The notes under the pieces were generated by a model. It was not told the origin of the DNA, ran no database searches, and saw nothing but the letters and a program-made list of their open reading frames with translations. 5,877 nt of DNA from an uncultured Treponema sp. (lineage in GTDB: Bacteria > Spirochaetota > Spirochaetia > Treponematales > Treponemataceae). This document shows, piece after piece, positions 1 to 5,877 of the stretch. Position numbers and translations under genes: made by a program. Location of the stretch: contig CAKUTI010000059.1 of assembly GCA_934691925.1 (NCBI GenBank), positions 1-5,877 of the forward strand, written 5' to 3'. Numbering within the stretch: position 1 is the stretch's first letter; each line of letters begins with the position of its first letter.

Positions 1-81
1 ATACCAGAATGCGTTTTTTTTCTTTTTTTTCCAATTTTTTTCAGAAATTCCCGCTTTCTATCAAAACTTTTTGTCTTTTCG

Positions 82-127
82 AGGAGACTCCTGGCTCTCA
101 GGCTTTTTAATAAGCAGCCTGCTTTTT
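82..127 (+). terminator. Clustered short inverted repeats with T-runs, possible terminator
   Basis: Three small inverted repeats lie in a row. AGGAG and CTCCT face each other at 82-92 with a single central base. CCTG/CAGG at 90-102 has a 5-base loop and is followed by CTTTTT. AAGCA/TGCTT at 112-124 has loop GCC and is followed by TTT. The T-runs follow the stems on the plus strand, which fits termination of a plus-strand transcript entering from the left. The stems are short (4-5 bp), so this is a weak call. Confidence 0.3.
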
Positions 128-132
128 ATCAG

Positions 133-166
133 AAGCTTTCGATTTTTTCTGAGGAAAAATCAGCTT
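133..166. repeat. Imperfect inverted repeat downstream of the ZIP gene
   Basis: Outer arms AAGCT (133-137) and AGCTT (162-166) pair. A 3-base bulge (138-140) separates them from an inner 8-bp stem formed by 141-148 and 154-161, including one G-T pair, around a 5-base loop. It lies about 80 bases past the stop codon of the minus-strand transporter and could end or stabilise that mRNA. No T-run follows it on the minus strand, so it is not a textbook intrinsic terminator. Confidence 0.4.
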
Positions 167-244
167 TCCTTTATCTCCTATTTTTTCACAAACAAAATTT
201 TCTTTTTAACTAAATTCTGCACCAACACTAAAGCAACAATTCTC

Positions 245-1039
245 TCACCCAAGCACAACGTCGAGCGTCATCATCAGTGTGAAGCCGAACGCGAAGGACA
301 CCGCCCCGACATCGCTGTGGCTGCCTGACGACATTTCCGGGATAAGCTCCTCAACGACGACGTACAGCATCGCGCCTGCAGCAAAAGAAAGCAGATATGG
401 GAGCGCGCCCAAAACAACGCTGGAAGCAATAATCGTGAGAAACGCGCCGACTGGCTCTACCGCGCCTGAAAGAACTCCGGCGGCAAACGCTTTTCCACGA
501 GACTCGCCCTCTGACGAGAGCGGAAGAGAAATCACCGCGCCCTCAGGAAAATTCTGGATTGCGATTCCAAGCGCAAGGCTAAGCGCGCCTGCGGCTGTGA
601 TTCCCCCGTTTCCAGACAGAAAGCCCGCATAGACAACGCCGACAGCCATTCCCTCAGGAATATTGTGAATTGTGACAGCGAGAACCATCATCGTTGTTTT
701 TTTCAGGCGGCTTTTATGCCCCTCTGGAGACGAAGAGCCCAAATGCAAATGCGGAACAAGATGGTCGATTCCAAGAAGAAAGAAAATTCCAAGCCAAAAA
801 CCGGCGACCGGCGGAATAAAGCTCAGTTTTCCAAAACTTGACGACATCTCAAATGCAGGCAGAATAAGCGACCAGATTGACGCTGCTACCATAACTCCGG
901 ACGCGAATCCTTGAAGCGACTTTTGGATTTTCGGATTCATTTTTCCGCGCATAAGAAAAACGCAGGCAGAGCCGAGCGAGGTTCCGAGAAAAGGAACAAT
1001 AAGAGCCGGAAGTATTGAGTTTGAAAGATTTGTTAGCAT
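245..1039 (-). CDS. ZIP-family divalent metal transporter (GufA/ZupT type)
   Basis: A 264-residue inner-membrane protein of the ZIP family, expected to import zinc or related divalent cations (Fe, Mn) into the cytoplasm. The two diagnostic metal-site motifs are present: HNIPEG at residues 125-130 and QNFPEG at 162-167. VEPVG follows at about 194-198 and EELIPE at 230-235. Hydrophobic stretches near 10-30, 43-62, 77-95, 115-140, 148-172, 183-210, 213-230 and 246-264 fit the family's eight membrane segments. The loop between segments 3 and 4 is short and His-containing (H93, H97, H99, H109). Length and the LDVVLG-type ending match GufA-like members, so it appears complete. The ATG at 1037-1039 sits just before the first membrane segment and the next Met is residue 30, so the start is well constrained, yet no Shine-Dalgarno sequence is visible. 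It is divergent from the HD-GYP gene. The family is certain; the metal is not. Confidence 0.93.
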   Translation of the reverse strand: MLTNLSNSILPALIVPFLGTSLGSACVFLMRGKMNPKIQKSLQGFASGVMVAASIWSLILPAFEMSSSFGKLSFIPPVAGFWLGIFFLLGIDHLVPHLHLGSSSPEGHKSRLKKTTMMVLAVTIHNIPEGMAVGVVYAGFLSGNGGITAAGALSLALGIAIQNFPEGAVISLPLSSEGESRGKAFAAGVLSGAVEPVGAFLTIIASSVVLGALPYLLSFAAGAMLYVVVEELIPEMSSGSHSDVGAVSFAFGFTLMMTLDVVLG

Positions 1040-1048
1040 ACACTAATT

Positions 1049-1076
1049 ATTTTAACAGCGGCGAGATTTTTGTAAA
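1049..1076 (-). promoter_or_regulatory. Candidate promoter adjacent to the ZIP gene start
   Basis: On the minus strand TTTACA (1071-1076) and TAAAAT (1049-1054) lie 16 bases apart and each matches the sigma-70 consensus at five of six positions. Transcription would start only a few bases before the ATG at 1039, giving an almost leaderless mRNA. That would fit the missing ribosome binding site. The DNA is AT-rich, so chance matches are likely. Confidence 0.35.
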
Positions 1077-1111
1077 GACATTTTGCCTTTTTGAAAGCAA
1101 TTTTGAAATTG

Positions 1112-1139
1112 TTTATAGAAAAAAACGCGATTTTAACAA
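1112..1139 (-). promoter_or_regulatory. Second candidate promoter upstream of the ZIP gene
   Basis: On the minus strand TTGTTA (1134-1139) and TATAAA (1112-1117) lie 16 bases apart. The leader would be about 65 bases. It is an alternative to the nearer candidate at 1049-1076; nothing in the sequence decides between them. Confidence 0.35.
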
Positions 1140-1203
1140 AAAGATTTTCAAGATGACAATGAAAAATGAAAGAAATTTAAAATCGCTGGGAGAAGAGCCT
1201 AGC

Positions 1204-1239
1204 CCTGACAGCAGCGGCGCGGAGCGTTCCTGACGCGCG
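1204..1239. repeat. GC-rich island with hairpin and direct repeat
   Basis: A sharply GC-rich patch in AT-rich DNA. CCTGAC occurs twice, at 1204-1209 and 1229-1234. GCGCG (1217-1221) can pair with CGCGC (1234-1238) around a 12-base loop, and the plus strand then reads GATTTT. The contrast with its flanks suggests a structured RNA segment or a remnant of a dispersed intergenic repeat, but no second copy is in the window. Confidence 0.4.
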
Positions 1240-1247
1240 ATTTTAAG

Positions 1248-1269
1248 GGAAAAGATTTTTCCGTTTTTT
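1248..1269 (+). terminator. Weak hairpin followed by T-run
   Basis: GGAAAA (1248-1253) pairs with TTTTCC (1257-1262) around a 3-base loop, then G and six T (1264-1269). The layout resembles an intrinsic terminator on the plus strand, but the stem is mostly A-T and no plus-strand gene is recognised just before it. It could end a short transcript that includes the GC-rich island. Confidence 0.25.
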
Positions 1270-1415
1270 GCTGCGCGGCGAAAAAGGAAATCCGAATAAA
1301 AAAAAGTTTTTGCGGCAGGAATAGAGCGGAAAGCGGAACCGCGAATGGCAGGGGAAACAATCACAGCATTAGGCGATTTCAAGAAAATATTTGCTCTTTA
1401 AAAGAGGCTGCTCCA

Positions 1416-1440
1416 AAATCAAAATTCTAAAAATTGATTT
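1416..1440. repeat. AT-rich 7-bp inverted repeat
   Basis: AAATCAA (1416-1422) and TTGATTT (1434-1440) are perfect inverted copies around an 11-base A-rich centre. It directly follows a GAGGCTGCTCCAAAA stretch (1404-1418) that resembles sequence seen at the ends of some insertion sequences or small transposable repeats. Role unknown. Confidence 0.35.
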
Positions 1441-1541
1441 CAAAATAAGAAATTTTTACGCAATTTTTTCGATTTTGCATCCGCGATTTTTTTTTATTTT
1501 CAGATGATTTTTCTTGATTTTGACTCCGCTTTATTTTCAAG

Positions 1542-1568
1542 AATCGGTTTTATTTCATAAACCGGATT
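1542..1568 (+). repeat. Hairpin in the leader region of the HD-GYP gene
   Basis: AATCGGTTT (1542-1550) pairs with AAACCG (1559-1564) and, after a bulged G at 1565, with ATT (1566-1568). The loop is 8 bases. It is the best-paired element upstream of the HD-GYP gene, about 100 bases before its start. It could lie in an untranslated leader or end an upstream transcript; no long T-run follows directly. Confidence 0.4.
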
Positions 1569-1609
1569 TCAATTTCGTTTTCACGGTTTTTATTTTCGTT
1601 TTATTTCAT
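1547..1609 (+). repeat. 12-base direct repeat pair upstream of the HD-GYP gene
   Basis: GTTTTATTTCAT occurs exactly at 1547-1558 and at 1598-1609, 51 bases apart start to start. The first copy forms part of the hairpin at 1542-1568. The spacing is close to five helical turns, which could suit a regulator binding two sites, but AT-rich low complexity could also explain it. Confidence 0.4.
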
Positions 1610-1617
1610 CTAAAAAA

Positions 1618-1646
1618 TAGACTATTTGGATTTTATGAATTAAAAT
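1618..1646 (+). promoter_or_regulatory. Candidate promoter of the HD-GYP gene
   Basis: TAGACT (1618-1623) matches the -35 consensus at four of six positions. TAAAAT (1641-1646) matches the -10 consensus at five of six, with a 17-base spacer. The start of transcription would fall near 1653, only about 13 bases before the TTG codon. Weak call because of the AT-rich background. Confidence 0.3.
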
Positions 1647-1665
1647 TGGAAAGTGAATTTTAACG

Positions 1666-2994
1666 TTGGACAGACAGATGGACGAAGTAGAACGTTTTAA
1701 GAAATTGCAGAAAGTTTTTGAGACTGAAAAGTACTTGAATGAGATTCGCGACACGGATGTTCTTTTGGAAAAAATCCTGACGGAGGCGCGCGCGATTGCA
1801 AATGCCGACGCAGGCTCAATTTATGTGATAGAAGAAAAGCAGTCAACTTCAAAAGAGGCGAATCTTTCGATTTATTCAGGCGAGGACAGCCTTTTTCGAA
1901 ACAAGCTTCTTAGAATAAAATACGCGCAGAATGACACGCAGGCGAGAAAAAATCCAGGAGAATCGAAAACTCCTTACGTTTATTTTACAGTTCCAATCAC
2001 AAAACGCTCGATTGCGGGCTACTGCGCCTACACCGGCGAGCTTTTGAACATTGCAGACGCTTACAATATCCCGGATTCCGCGCCTTACAAATTCAACAGC
2101 AGCACGGACATTTCAACAGGGTACAAGACTGTCTCTACGCTGACTCTTCCGCTAACGACAACGAACAACCAGCGGCTCGGAGTTCTCCAGATTATCAACG
2201 CGAAAGACAACGAAGGAAATGTGGTCGCTTTTTCGGAGGAATCAGTCGATTTTATAAAGCAGTTCGCATCAAGCGCGACGCAGACTCTCGAGCACACTTA
2301 TCTTACAAGCAATATGATTAAGCGGATGCAGCGCATGGCAGAGTTCAGAGACCCAAAGGAGACTGGAACTCACGTCCAGCGCGTTTCAGATTTTTCACTC
2401 GAAATTTATGACCAGTGGGCTGAAAACCACAATATCTGCAAGGCAGAAAGAATGAAATTCCGCGACACGCTTAAAATCGCCGCAAAATGCCACGATTTGG
2501 GAAAGGTCGGAGTTTCAGACATAATTTTGAAGAAGCCCGGCCCTGGCAGATTCGACGACAACGAGCGTGCGGTTATGATGGGCCACACTTGCGTTGGAGC
2601 GCAGCTTTTCACAGAGCCGGAATCCGAAATCGATATTATGTCGCGCGATGTCTGCCTTCATCATCACGAATGGTGGGATGGAAGCGAGAAAGGATATCCC
2701 GGCGACATCGACTATATGAACTACGAGATTGGCGCGCCGGTCGGAAAATACACGCCGTTAAAAGGCGAGCAGATTCCGCTTTCCGCAAGAATTGTCGCAA
2801 TCGCCGATGTTTTTGACGCTTTAAGCCACAAGCGAGTCTACAAGGAAGCGTGGTCGGTTGATGACGCGTTTATGGAAATTCAGAATCTTTCAGGAAAGCA
2901 GTTTGACCCGGAGCTTGTGATGGCATTTTTGCAGGTTCGCGAGCGGATTATTTCAATCAATGCCGCCTACGAGCGAATGGAAAAGGACAGCTGA
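1666..2994 (+). CDS. GAF domain plus HD-GYP cyclic-di-GMP phosphodiesterase
   Basis: A 442-residue predicted cytoplasmic sensor enzyme with no membrane segment or signal peptide. Residues about 30-210 form a GAF domain (ADAGSIYVIEE near 48-57; LPLTTTNNQRLGVLQIINAKD near 161-181) that should bind a small ligand. Residues about 220-430 form an HD-GYP domain, known to hydrolyse c-di-GMP to pGpG or GMP. The expected metal ligands are all present: E232, H236, H276-D277 (HDLGK), H307, H333-H334 and D381. The GYP loop is unusual: DGSEKGYPG has two extra residues before GYP, and 22 residues separate that Pro from GEQIP instead of about five. The start may be TTG at 1666, with a GGAAAG at 1648-1653 as weak ribosome binding site, or ATG at 1678. 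It is transcribed alone and faces the convergent ribosomal/division cluster. It probably lowers c-di-GMP in response to a GAF signal; which signal cannot be told. Confidence 0.93.
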   Translation: MDRQMDEVERFKKLQKVFETEKYLNEIRDTDVLLEKILTEARAIANADAGSIYVIEEKQSTSKEANLSIYSGEDSLFRNKLLRIKYAQNDTQARKNPGESKTPYVYFTVPITKRSIAGYCAYTGELLNIADAYNIPDSAPYKFNSSTDISTGYKTVSTLTLPLTTTNNQRLGVLQIINAKDNEGNVVAFSEESVDFIKQFASSATQTLEHTYLTSNMIKRMQRMAEFRDPKETGTHVQRVSDFSLEIYDQWAENHNICKAERMKFRDTLKIAAKCHDLGKVGVSDIILKKPGPGRFDDNERAVMMGHTCVGAQLFTEPESEIDIMSRDVCLHHHEWWDGSEKGYPGDIDYMNYEIGAPVGKYTPLKGEQIPLSARIVAIADVFDALSHKRVYKEAWSVDDAFMEIQNLSGKQFDPELVMAFLQVRERIISINAAYERMEKDS

Positions 2995-3053
2995 AATCGT
3001 TTCTAAAGTTGCTTGCGATTTATATAAGTCAGTTTCGATTTTTACGTTGACTC

Positions 3054-3112
3054 AGTGTTTTTATTTGCGTCGATTTCCAATTTTTTAAATCGCCTGAATA
3101 AAAACACTTTTT
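3054..3112 (+). terminator. Large hairpin with T-run between convergent genes
   Basis: AGTGTTTTTATT (3054-3065) and AATAAAAACACT (3097-3108) are perfect 12-bp inverted copies. Inside, CGATTT (3071-3076) pairs with AAATCG (3087-3092) around a 10-base loop. On the plus strand the stem runs into five T (3108-3112), fitting the end of the HD-GYP transcript. The minus-strand cluster ends at 3121, so its transcript would also cross this hairpin, but no T-run follows in that direction; a two-way role is possible rather than shown. Confidence 0.65.
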
Positions 3113-3120
3113 GATTAAGA

Positions 3121-3615
3121 CTAGATGAAATATCTTTTGATGTTGTAAGTTTCGGCCATTTTATGCGCCAGCGCTTCCCTTTCAAATTCAGACGAGAATT
3201 TTCTGAATTCTTTTTCGCCGTAATAGTTTCCCTTGTTGCCGCCAAGCCCGATTTCTGAAAGATTCAAGCTGAATTCACGTTCGGCGAGCCGCTCTTTTAT
3301 GTTGCTTTCCGTAAATTTCACGCCGCGGTCGTTCATAACGGAGACTTTTTTCTCGACAAGCCGGGCTGCAAAAGGCAAGTCGCGCGTCAAGACGATGTCA
3401 TTTTCGCCCGCATTTTCAACGATAAAGTCGTCTGCCGCGCCTGAAACTCTCTCGACAATTTTCATTTCAAAGCCGCTGTGCTCGATTTTGCTTTTTATCT
3501 CGTGGTTCGCCACAAAAACGACAGGAATTTCGTGCGATTTTGCAAGCGAGACAGAAAAATCGCGCGCCTTAGCCGGAAAAGAATCCGCGTCAACCCAAAT
3601 CTTAAATTTAAACAT
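3121..3615 (-). CDS. UPF0178 / DUF188 family protein (YaiI/YqxD-like)
   Basis: A 164-residue soluble protein of the UPF0178 family, which has a PIN-like nuclease fold but no well-established function. Family signatures are in order: IWVDADSFP (6-14, usually VDADACP), VAN (35-37), GAADDFIVE (59-67), DIVLTRDLPFAA (73-84) and DRG (96-98). Acidic residues D9, D11, D62, D63, D73 and D79 are candidates for a metal site. Two deviations are visible: the usual Cys of DADACP is Ser12, and the GGP motif near the C-terminus reads GGNKG (125-129). Its ATG shares one base with the zapA stop (TGATG), so translation is probably coupled; an AGGG lies about 10 bases before the start. It is the last gene of the cluster. 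The family call is firm; a nuclease role is only suggested by the fold. Confidence 0.9.
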   Translation of the reverse strand: MFKFKIWVDADSFPAKARDFSVSLAKSHEIPVVFVANHEIKSKIEHSGFEMKIVERVSGAADDFIVENAGENDIVLTRDLPFAARLVEKKVSVMNDRGVKFTESNIKERLAEREFSLNLSEIGLGGNKGNYYGEKEFRKFSSEFEREALAHKMAETYNIKRYFI

Positions 3616-3929
3616 CAGCTTAATGCCCTATTTATTTTTTCTATCATCTCTTTTGTGAGTTTTTCGACCCTTTTCTCCTGAATTTCAGACTCAGAATTTT
3701 CCGAATTTTGAGAAATCATCTGGAGCTTTGACTTTTCCTTGTAAAGCTCGTCGCAAAGCATGATTCCAGCCAGCGCAGATATTTGAACAGGATTTGAAAG
3801 AGAACCGCTTTTTTGAATTTGAGAAATGATTTTTTTGTAATATCCTAAAAGTTTTTGGAGATATGCGTCATCTTCCGTCGCGTTTATCGTAAAGGAAGAA
3901 TTGAACACGTCAATCTTTAAAGAACCCAT
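3615..3929 (-). CDS. zapA: Cell division protein ZapA
   Basis: A 104-residue protein of the ZapA family, a small cytoplasmic factor that binds FtsZ and cross-links its filaments in the Z-ring. The N-terminal head (1-60) follows the family pattern: IDVFNSSFTINATEDDAYLQKLL, then PVQISALAGIMLCDELY (47-63), matching the usual ILAALNIADEL-type helix. The C-terminal half (60-104) is charged and helical, as expected for the dimerising coiled coil, interrupted by a polar NSENSES stretch (75-81) resembling the composition of the upstream gene's tail. The ATG lies 6 bases after the stop of the coiled-coil gene. The only AGG is one base from the ATG, too close for normal ribosome binding, so expression likely depends on coupling to the gene before it. 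Length fits the family. Identification is strong for a short protein. Confidence 0.85.
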   Translation of the reverse strand: MGSLKIDVFNSSFTINATEDDAYLQKLLGYYKKIISQIQKSGSLSNPVQISALAGIMLCDELYKEKSKLQMISQNSENSESEIQEKRVEKLTKEMIEKINRALS

Positions 3930-3935
3930 ACCTGA

Positions 3936-4727
3936 TTAGAATATATCAAAAAGCGCCTGTGAAGAAGAGTCGCCCTGAGTTTTTTCAGGATTTTCGATGT
4001 TTTCCAATTTTTCTGCTGCCACGACATTTGAAGTTTGAACATTTTCACTGATTTCTTGAGCAGCACTATTTTCTGAAACAGTTTCGCTTGGATTTGCAGT
4101 TTCAGATATATTTTCTTGATTTTGAGTCTGAATATTATTTTCTGAATTTTCGGATGGCTGTGCTTCGTTCTGCACAACTGGATTTTCAACGTTTTCAACA
4201 GTTACGATGTTTTTAGATTTTTCAACGTTCGCAGTTTCTGATGAAACATCGGATGGAATTTTATTTTCGTTTTGTTCAGACAGATTTAATTCAGGCTCAT
4301 TTGAACTTTGATTTTGAGATCCGTTCTCATTTGAAACAGGAACTGTTTCAGCAGTATTTTCAGAAGATTTTTTTTCTTCAGCGTCAACGGAATTATCTGA
4401 ACGATTTTCAGTTTCACTATTGTTTTCTTCTGACTTTACTGGCTCTGAACTGTTTTCTTGACTTTTTTGAGCAATAACAGAACCCGATGCGGAAAGAACA
4501 GTGTTCTCCAGCGCATCAAGTCTGTTCAAGGCTTTCAAAATTTCCTCTTCGATTTTGTTCTGGTCATTTTGGAAAGATGAAAACTGCTCCGTTTTCGCCG
4601 CCAATGCATTTGTGAGCTCTGCGCATTTTCTACGCAAAGCAACATTTTCAGCGTTAAGCTGTGCAATTTTTGCAACAGCGTTTTCTACTCTATCCTGAAG
4701 AAGCAAAATCTGTTCAAGGGAAATCAT
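3936..4727 (-). CDS. Coiled-coil protein with long disordered tail, putative ZapB-like divisome partner
   Basis: A 263-residue protein in three parts. Residues 1-80 are a charged helical coiled coil with Leu/Ile/Val/Ala spacing (ISLEQILLLQDRVENAVAKI onward). Residues about 84-255 are low-complexity and predicted disordered, dominated by Glu, Asn, Ser and Gln, with SEN repeated at 122, 192, 195, 218 and 227 and no Trp, Tyr or Cys. The last residues, QALFDIF, form a hydrophobic peptide unlike the linker. No signal peptide or membrane segment. The coiled coil and the position next to zapA suggest a ZapB-like scaffold bridging ZapA and FtsZ; this is inference, as ZapB itself is only about 80 residues and lacks the tail. 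A good AAGGA lies 7 bases before the ATG at 4725-4727. It follows rplT by 27 bases and precedes zapA by 6. It could instead be a lineage-specific protein unrelated to division. Confidence 0.8.
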   Translation of the reverse strand: MISLEQILLLQDRVENAVAKIAQLNAENVALRRKCAELTNALAAKTEQFSSFQNDQNKIEEEILKALNRLDALENTVLSASGSVIAQKSQENSSEPVKSEENNSETENRSDNSVDAEEKKSSENTAETVPVSNENGSQNQSSNEPELNLSEQNENKIPSDVSSETANVEKSKNIVTVENVENPVVQNEAQPSENSENNIQTQNQENISETANPSETVSENSAAQEISENVQTSNVVAAEKLENIENPEKTQGDSSSQALFDIF

Positions 4728-4754
4728 CAGCCTATCCTTTTAACACCAATTAAA

Positions 4755-5111
4755 TTAAGCGTTAAGAGCTTTTTTTGCAGCTTCTACAACTGCCTTGAAA
4801 GCTGTCGGGTCTTCAATAGCGAGGTTTGACAAAGCCTTGCGGTTAAGTGCGATTCCTGCCTTGTTAAGACCATTGATAAAACGTGAGTAAGAAAGACCTT
4901 CCTCACGAACAGCAGCGTTAATACGCGCAATCCACAACTGGCGGAAATCGCCTTTGCGGTCACGTCGGCTGACATATGCGTGGTCAAGAGCCTTTGTTAC
5001 AGCGTCTTTAGCTGCTTTATAATTTGTTCCGCGGCGTCCTGTAAAACCTTTTGCAAGTTTAAGAATCTTAATGCGGCGGTTCTTTCTTTTTGCACCATCA
5101 ATTGCTCTCAT
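4755..5111 (-). CDS. rplT: 50S ribosomal protein L20 (bL20)
   Basis: A 118-residue bL20, a 23S rRNA-binding protein required early in large-subunit assembly. Diagnostic segments are LKLAKGF (17-23), [19 protein letters not shown] (49-67) and [10 protein letters not shown] (73-82) followed by KAGI. The basic N-terminal extension ([13 protein letters not shown]) differs from the commoner MARVKRG form but keeps the charge needed to thread into rRNA. Length is normal. GGAG sits 7 bases before the ATG at 5109-5111. It lies 21 bases after rpmI and 27 bases before the coiled-coil gene. In several bacteria L20 represses this operon by binding the infC leader or the infC-rpmI mRNA; the leader is outside the window, so that cannot be judged here. 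Confidence 0.97.
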   Translation of the reverse strand: MRAIDGAKRKNRRIKILKLAKGFTGRRGTNYKAAKDAVTKALDHAYVSRRDRKGDFRQLWIARINAAVREEGLSYSRFINGLNKAGIALNRKALSNLAIEDPTAFKAVVEAAKKALNA

Positions 5112-5132
5112 TTCTTATCTCCTATTTATAAA

Positions 5133-5333
5133 TCAGCCGTATGGAAGCAGAGTTTTGCGGATTTTTGCTGCTGAATCTTCAGAAAGGATTCCAGCACCAC
5201 GGAGATGCATTTTGCGTTTTGGTGACTTCTTTGTCAAAATATGACGAAGATTCATTTTCTTGTACTTTACTTTACCAGTTGCTGTAAAAGAGAATCTCTT
5301 TGCAGCAGCTCTCTTTGTCTTCATCTTAGGCAT
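5133..5333 (-). CDS. rpmI: 50S ribosomal protein L35 (bL35)
   Basis: A 66-residue, highly basic bL35 of the large ribosomal subunit. The N-terminus [14 protein letters not shown] with the following FTATGKVKY is the family signature, and the C-terminal IRKTLLPYG ending is typical. Length matches the usual 64-66 residues, so the gene is intact. AGAGGT precedes the ATG at 5331-5333 at a suitable distance. It sits between infC (17-base gap) and rplT (21-base gap), the standard order in most bacteria. Confidence 0.97.
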   Translation of the reverse strand: MPKMKTKRAAAKRFSFTATGKVKYKKMNLRHILTKKSPKRKMHLRGAGILSEDSAAKIRKTLLPYG

Positions 5334-5350
5334 TTTTTCTACCTCTTAAA

Positions 5351-5877
5351 TTATTTGGCCTTAGCGTTCAGTGTCAACGACATGAAACGCCCTTCCATTG
5401 CGGCAGGCTTTTCAACAGCATATGAGCCTTCTCTAAGCCTTTTCAATACTTCATTCAGAACATCATAGCCGAGTTCGGTATGCGCAAGCTCACGACCGCG
5501 GAAACGAATCGTAACCTTCACTTTATCGCCCTCGTCCAAGAATTCCTGAACGTGTTTTGCCTTAGTATCAAGGTCTCCAGAGCCGATTTTAGGCTGCATA
5601 CGAATTTCCTTGAGCTTCAGGGCTTTTTGAGCCTTGCGGGAATCACGGAGTCTTTTTTCCTGCTCGAACTTATATTTACCGTAATTTAAAATTTTACAAA
5701 CCGGCGGATTTGCATTTGGTGAAACTTCAACGAGATCAAGGTCTCGCTCCCTTGCCAATTTAAGCGCTTCTATTGTCGGAATGATTCCGTTTTTTCCGCC
5801 CTCTTCGTCAACAAGTCTGACCTCTCTTACACGGATATGTTCGTTAATCCGTAAACCTCTGGTGTCTGCCAACACTC
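5351..5877 (-). CDS. infC: Translation initiation factor IF-3
   Basis: IF3 binds the 30S subunit, checks start-codon and initiator-tRNA pairing and prevents premature 50S joining. The N-domain shows [18 protein letters not shown] (from residue 9 counting from the GTG at 5873-5875), [16 protein letters not shown] (47-62) and YGKYKFE (65-71). After a basic helical linker, the C-domain shows KEIRMQPKI (89-97), FRGRE (125-129) and the closing PAAMEGRFM (158-165). Counting from that GTG the protein has 174 residues, the normal size. The GTG touches the window edge, no ribosome binding site is visible, and infC often uses unusual start codons, so the true start may be a few codons upstream outside the window; treat the 5' end as possibly partial. 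First visible gene of the cluster. Confidence 0.95.
   Translation of the reverse strand, partial: VLADTRGLRINEHIRVREVRLVDEEGGKNGIIPTIEALKLARERDLDLVEVSPNANPPVCKILNYGKYKFEQEKRLRDSRKAQKALKLKEIRMQPKIGSGDLDTKAKHVQEFLDEGDKVKVTIRFRGRELAHTELGYDVLNEVLKRLREGSYAVEKPAAMEGRFMSLTLNAKAK

Larger units (their letters stand above)
1..244. other. T-rich intergenic region at left edge
   Basis: No supportable gene is seen on either strand. The plus strand has long T-runs between about 14 and 47 and again around 180-210. Two groups of inverted repeats lie inside and are listed separately. The region follows the 3' end of the minus-strand transporter gene, so it should contain that gene's transcription end, and perhaps that of a plus-strand gene left of the window. 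No open frame here has a ribosome binding site or a recognisable protein. Confidence 0.6.
1040..1665. other. Long divergent intergenic region, no convincing gene
   Basis: This stretch of 626 bases separates the divergent ZIP and HD-GYP genes. The part near 1186-1345 contains GC-rich patches, while 1380-1665 is very AT-rich with repeated TTTATTTTC (1493, 1530, 1589) and CGATTTT words. Open frames here (about 89 codons minus at 1113-1382, about 72 codons plus at 1015-1233) lack recognisable domains and ribosome binding sites, and one is mostly Lys/Phe/Ser from AT-rich DNA, so I do not call them. Hairpins, repeats and promoters found inside are listed separately. No tRNA, known riboswitch or standard small RNA was recognised. 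Confidence 0.6.

Overview
The window looks like part of a host-associated spirochaete chromosome, most likely Treponema. This is an inference from gene content and style: AT-rich intergenic DNA full of T-runs and CGATTTT words, a GAF/HD-GYP c-di-GMP hydrolase, and a compact infC-rpmI-rplT cluster that runs directly into division genes. No rRNA or other taxonomic marker is present, so the genus is not proven.

Layout from left to right. Positions 1-244 are non-coding and T-rich, with short inverted repeats. Positions 245-1039 (minus strand) encode a complete ZIP-family metal transporter of the GufA/ZupT type. Positions 1040-1665 are a long divergent intergenic region holding a GC-rich island, several hairpins, a 12-base direct repeat and candidate promoters, but no convincing gene. 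Positions 1666-2994 (plus strand) encode a GAF plus HD-GYP phosphodiesterase with a complete set of metal ligands. A large hairpin followed by a T-run (3054-3112) separates it from the convergent gene cluster on the right.

From 3121 to the right edge everything is on the minus strand and tightly packed, so transcription runs from right to left: infC (IF3), rpmI (bL35), rplT (bL20), a coiled-coil protein with a long disordered Asn/Ser/Glu tail (ZapB-like by architecture and position), zapA, and a UPF0178/DUF188 (YaiI/YqxD) protein. Gaps are 17, 21, 27 and 6 bases, then a one-base stop/start overlap, which suggests a single transcription unit. The arrangement places a predicted Z-ring module (ZapA plus a putative coiled-coil partner) directly behind ribosome-assembly and translation-initiation genes, so division factors may be co-expressed with growth-linked translation genes.

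The most interesting item is the 263-residue protein between rplT and zapA. It has an N-terminal coiled coil, about 170 residues of low-complexity acidic linker and a short hydrophobic C-terminal peptide. This is a plausible lineage-specific divisome scaffold, but function is inferred only from architecture and neighbourhood. No mobile element, CRISPR array, tRNA or rRNA was seen.
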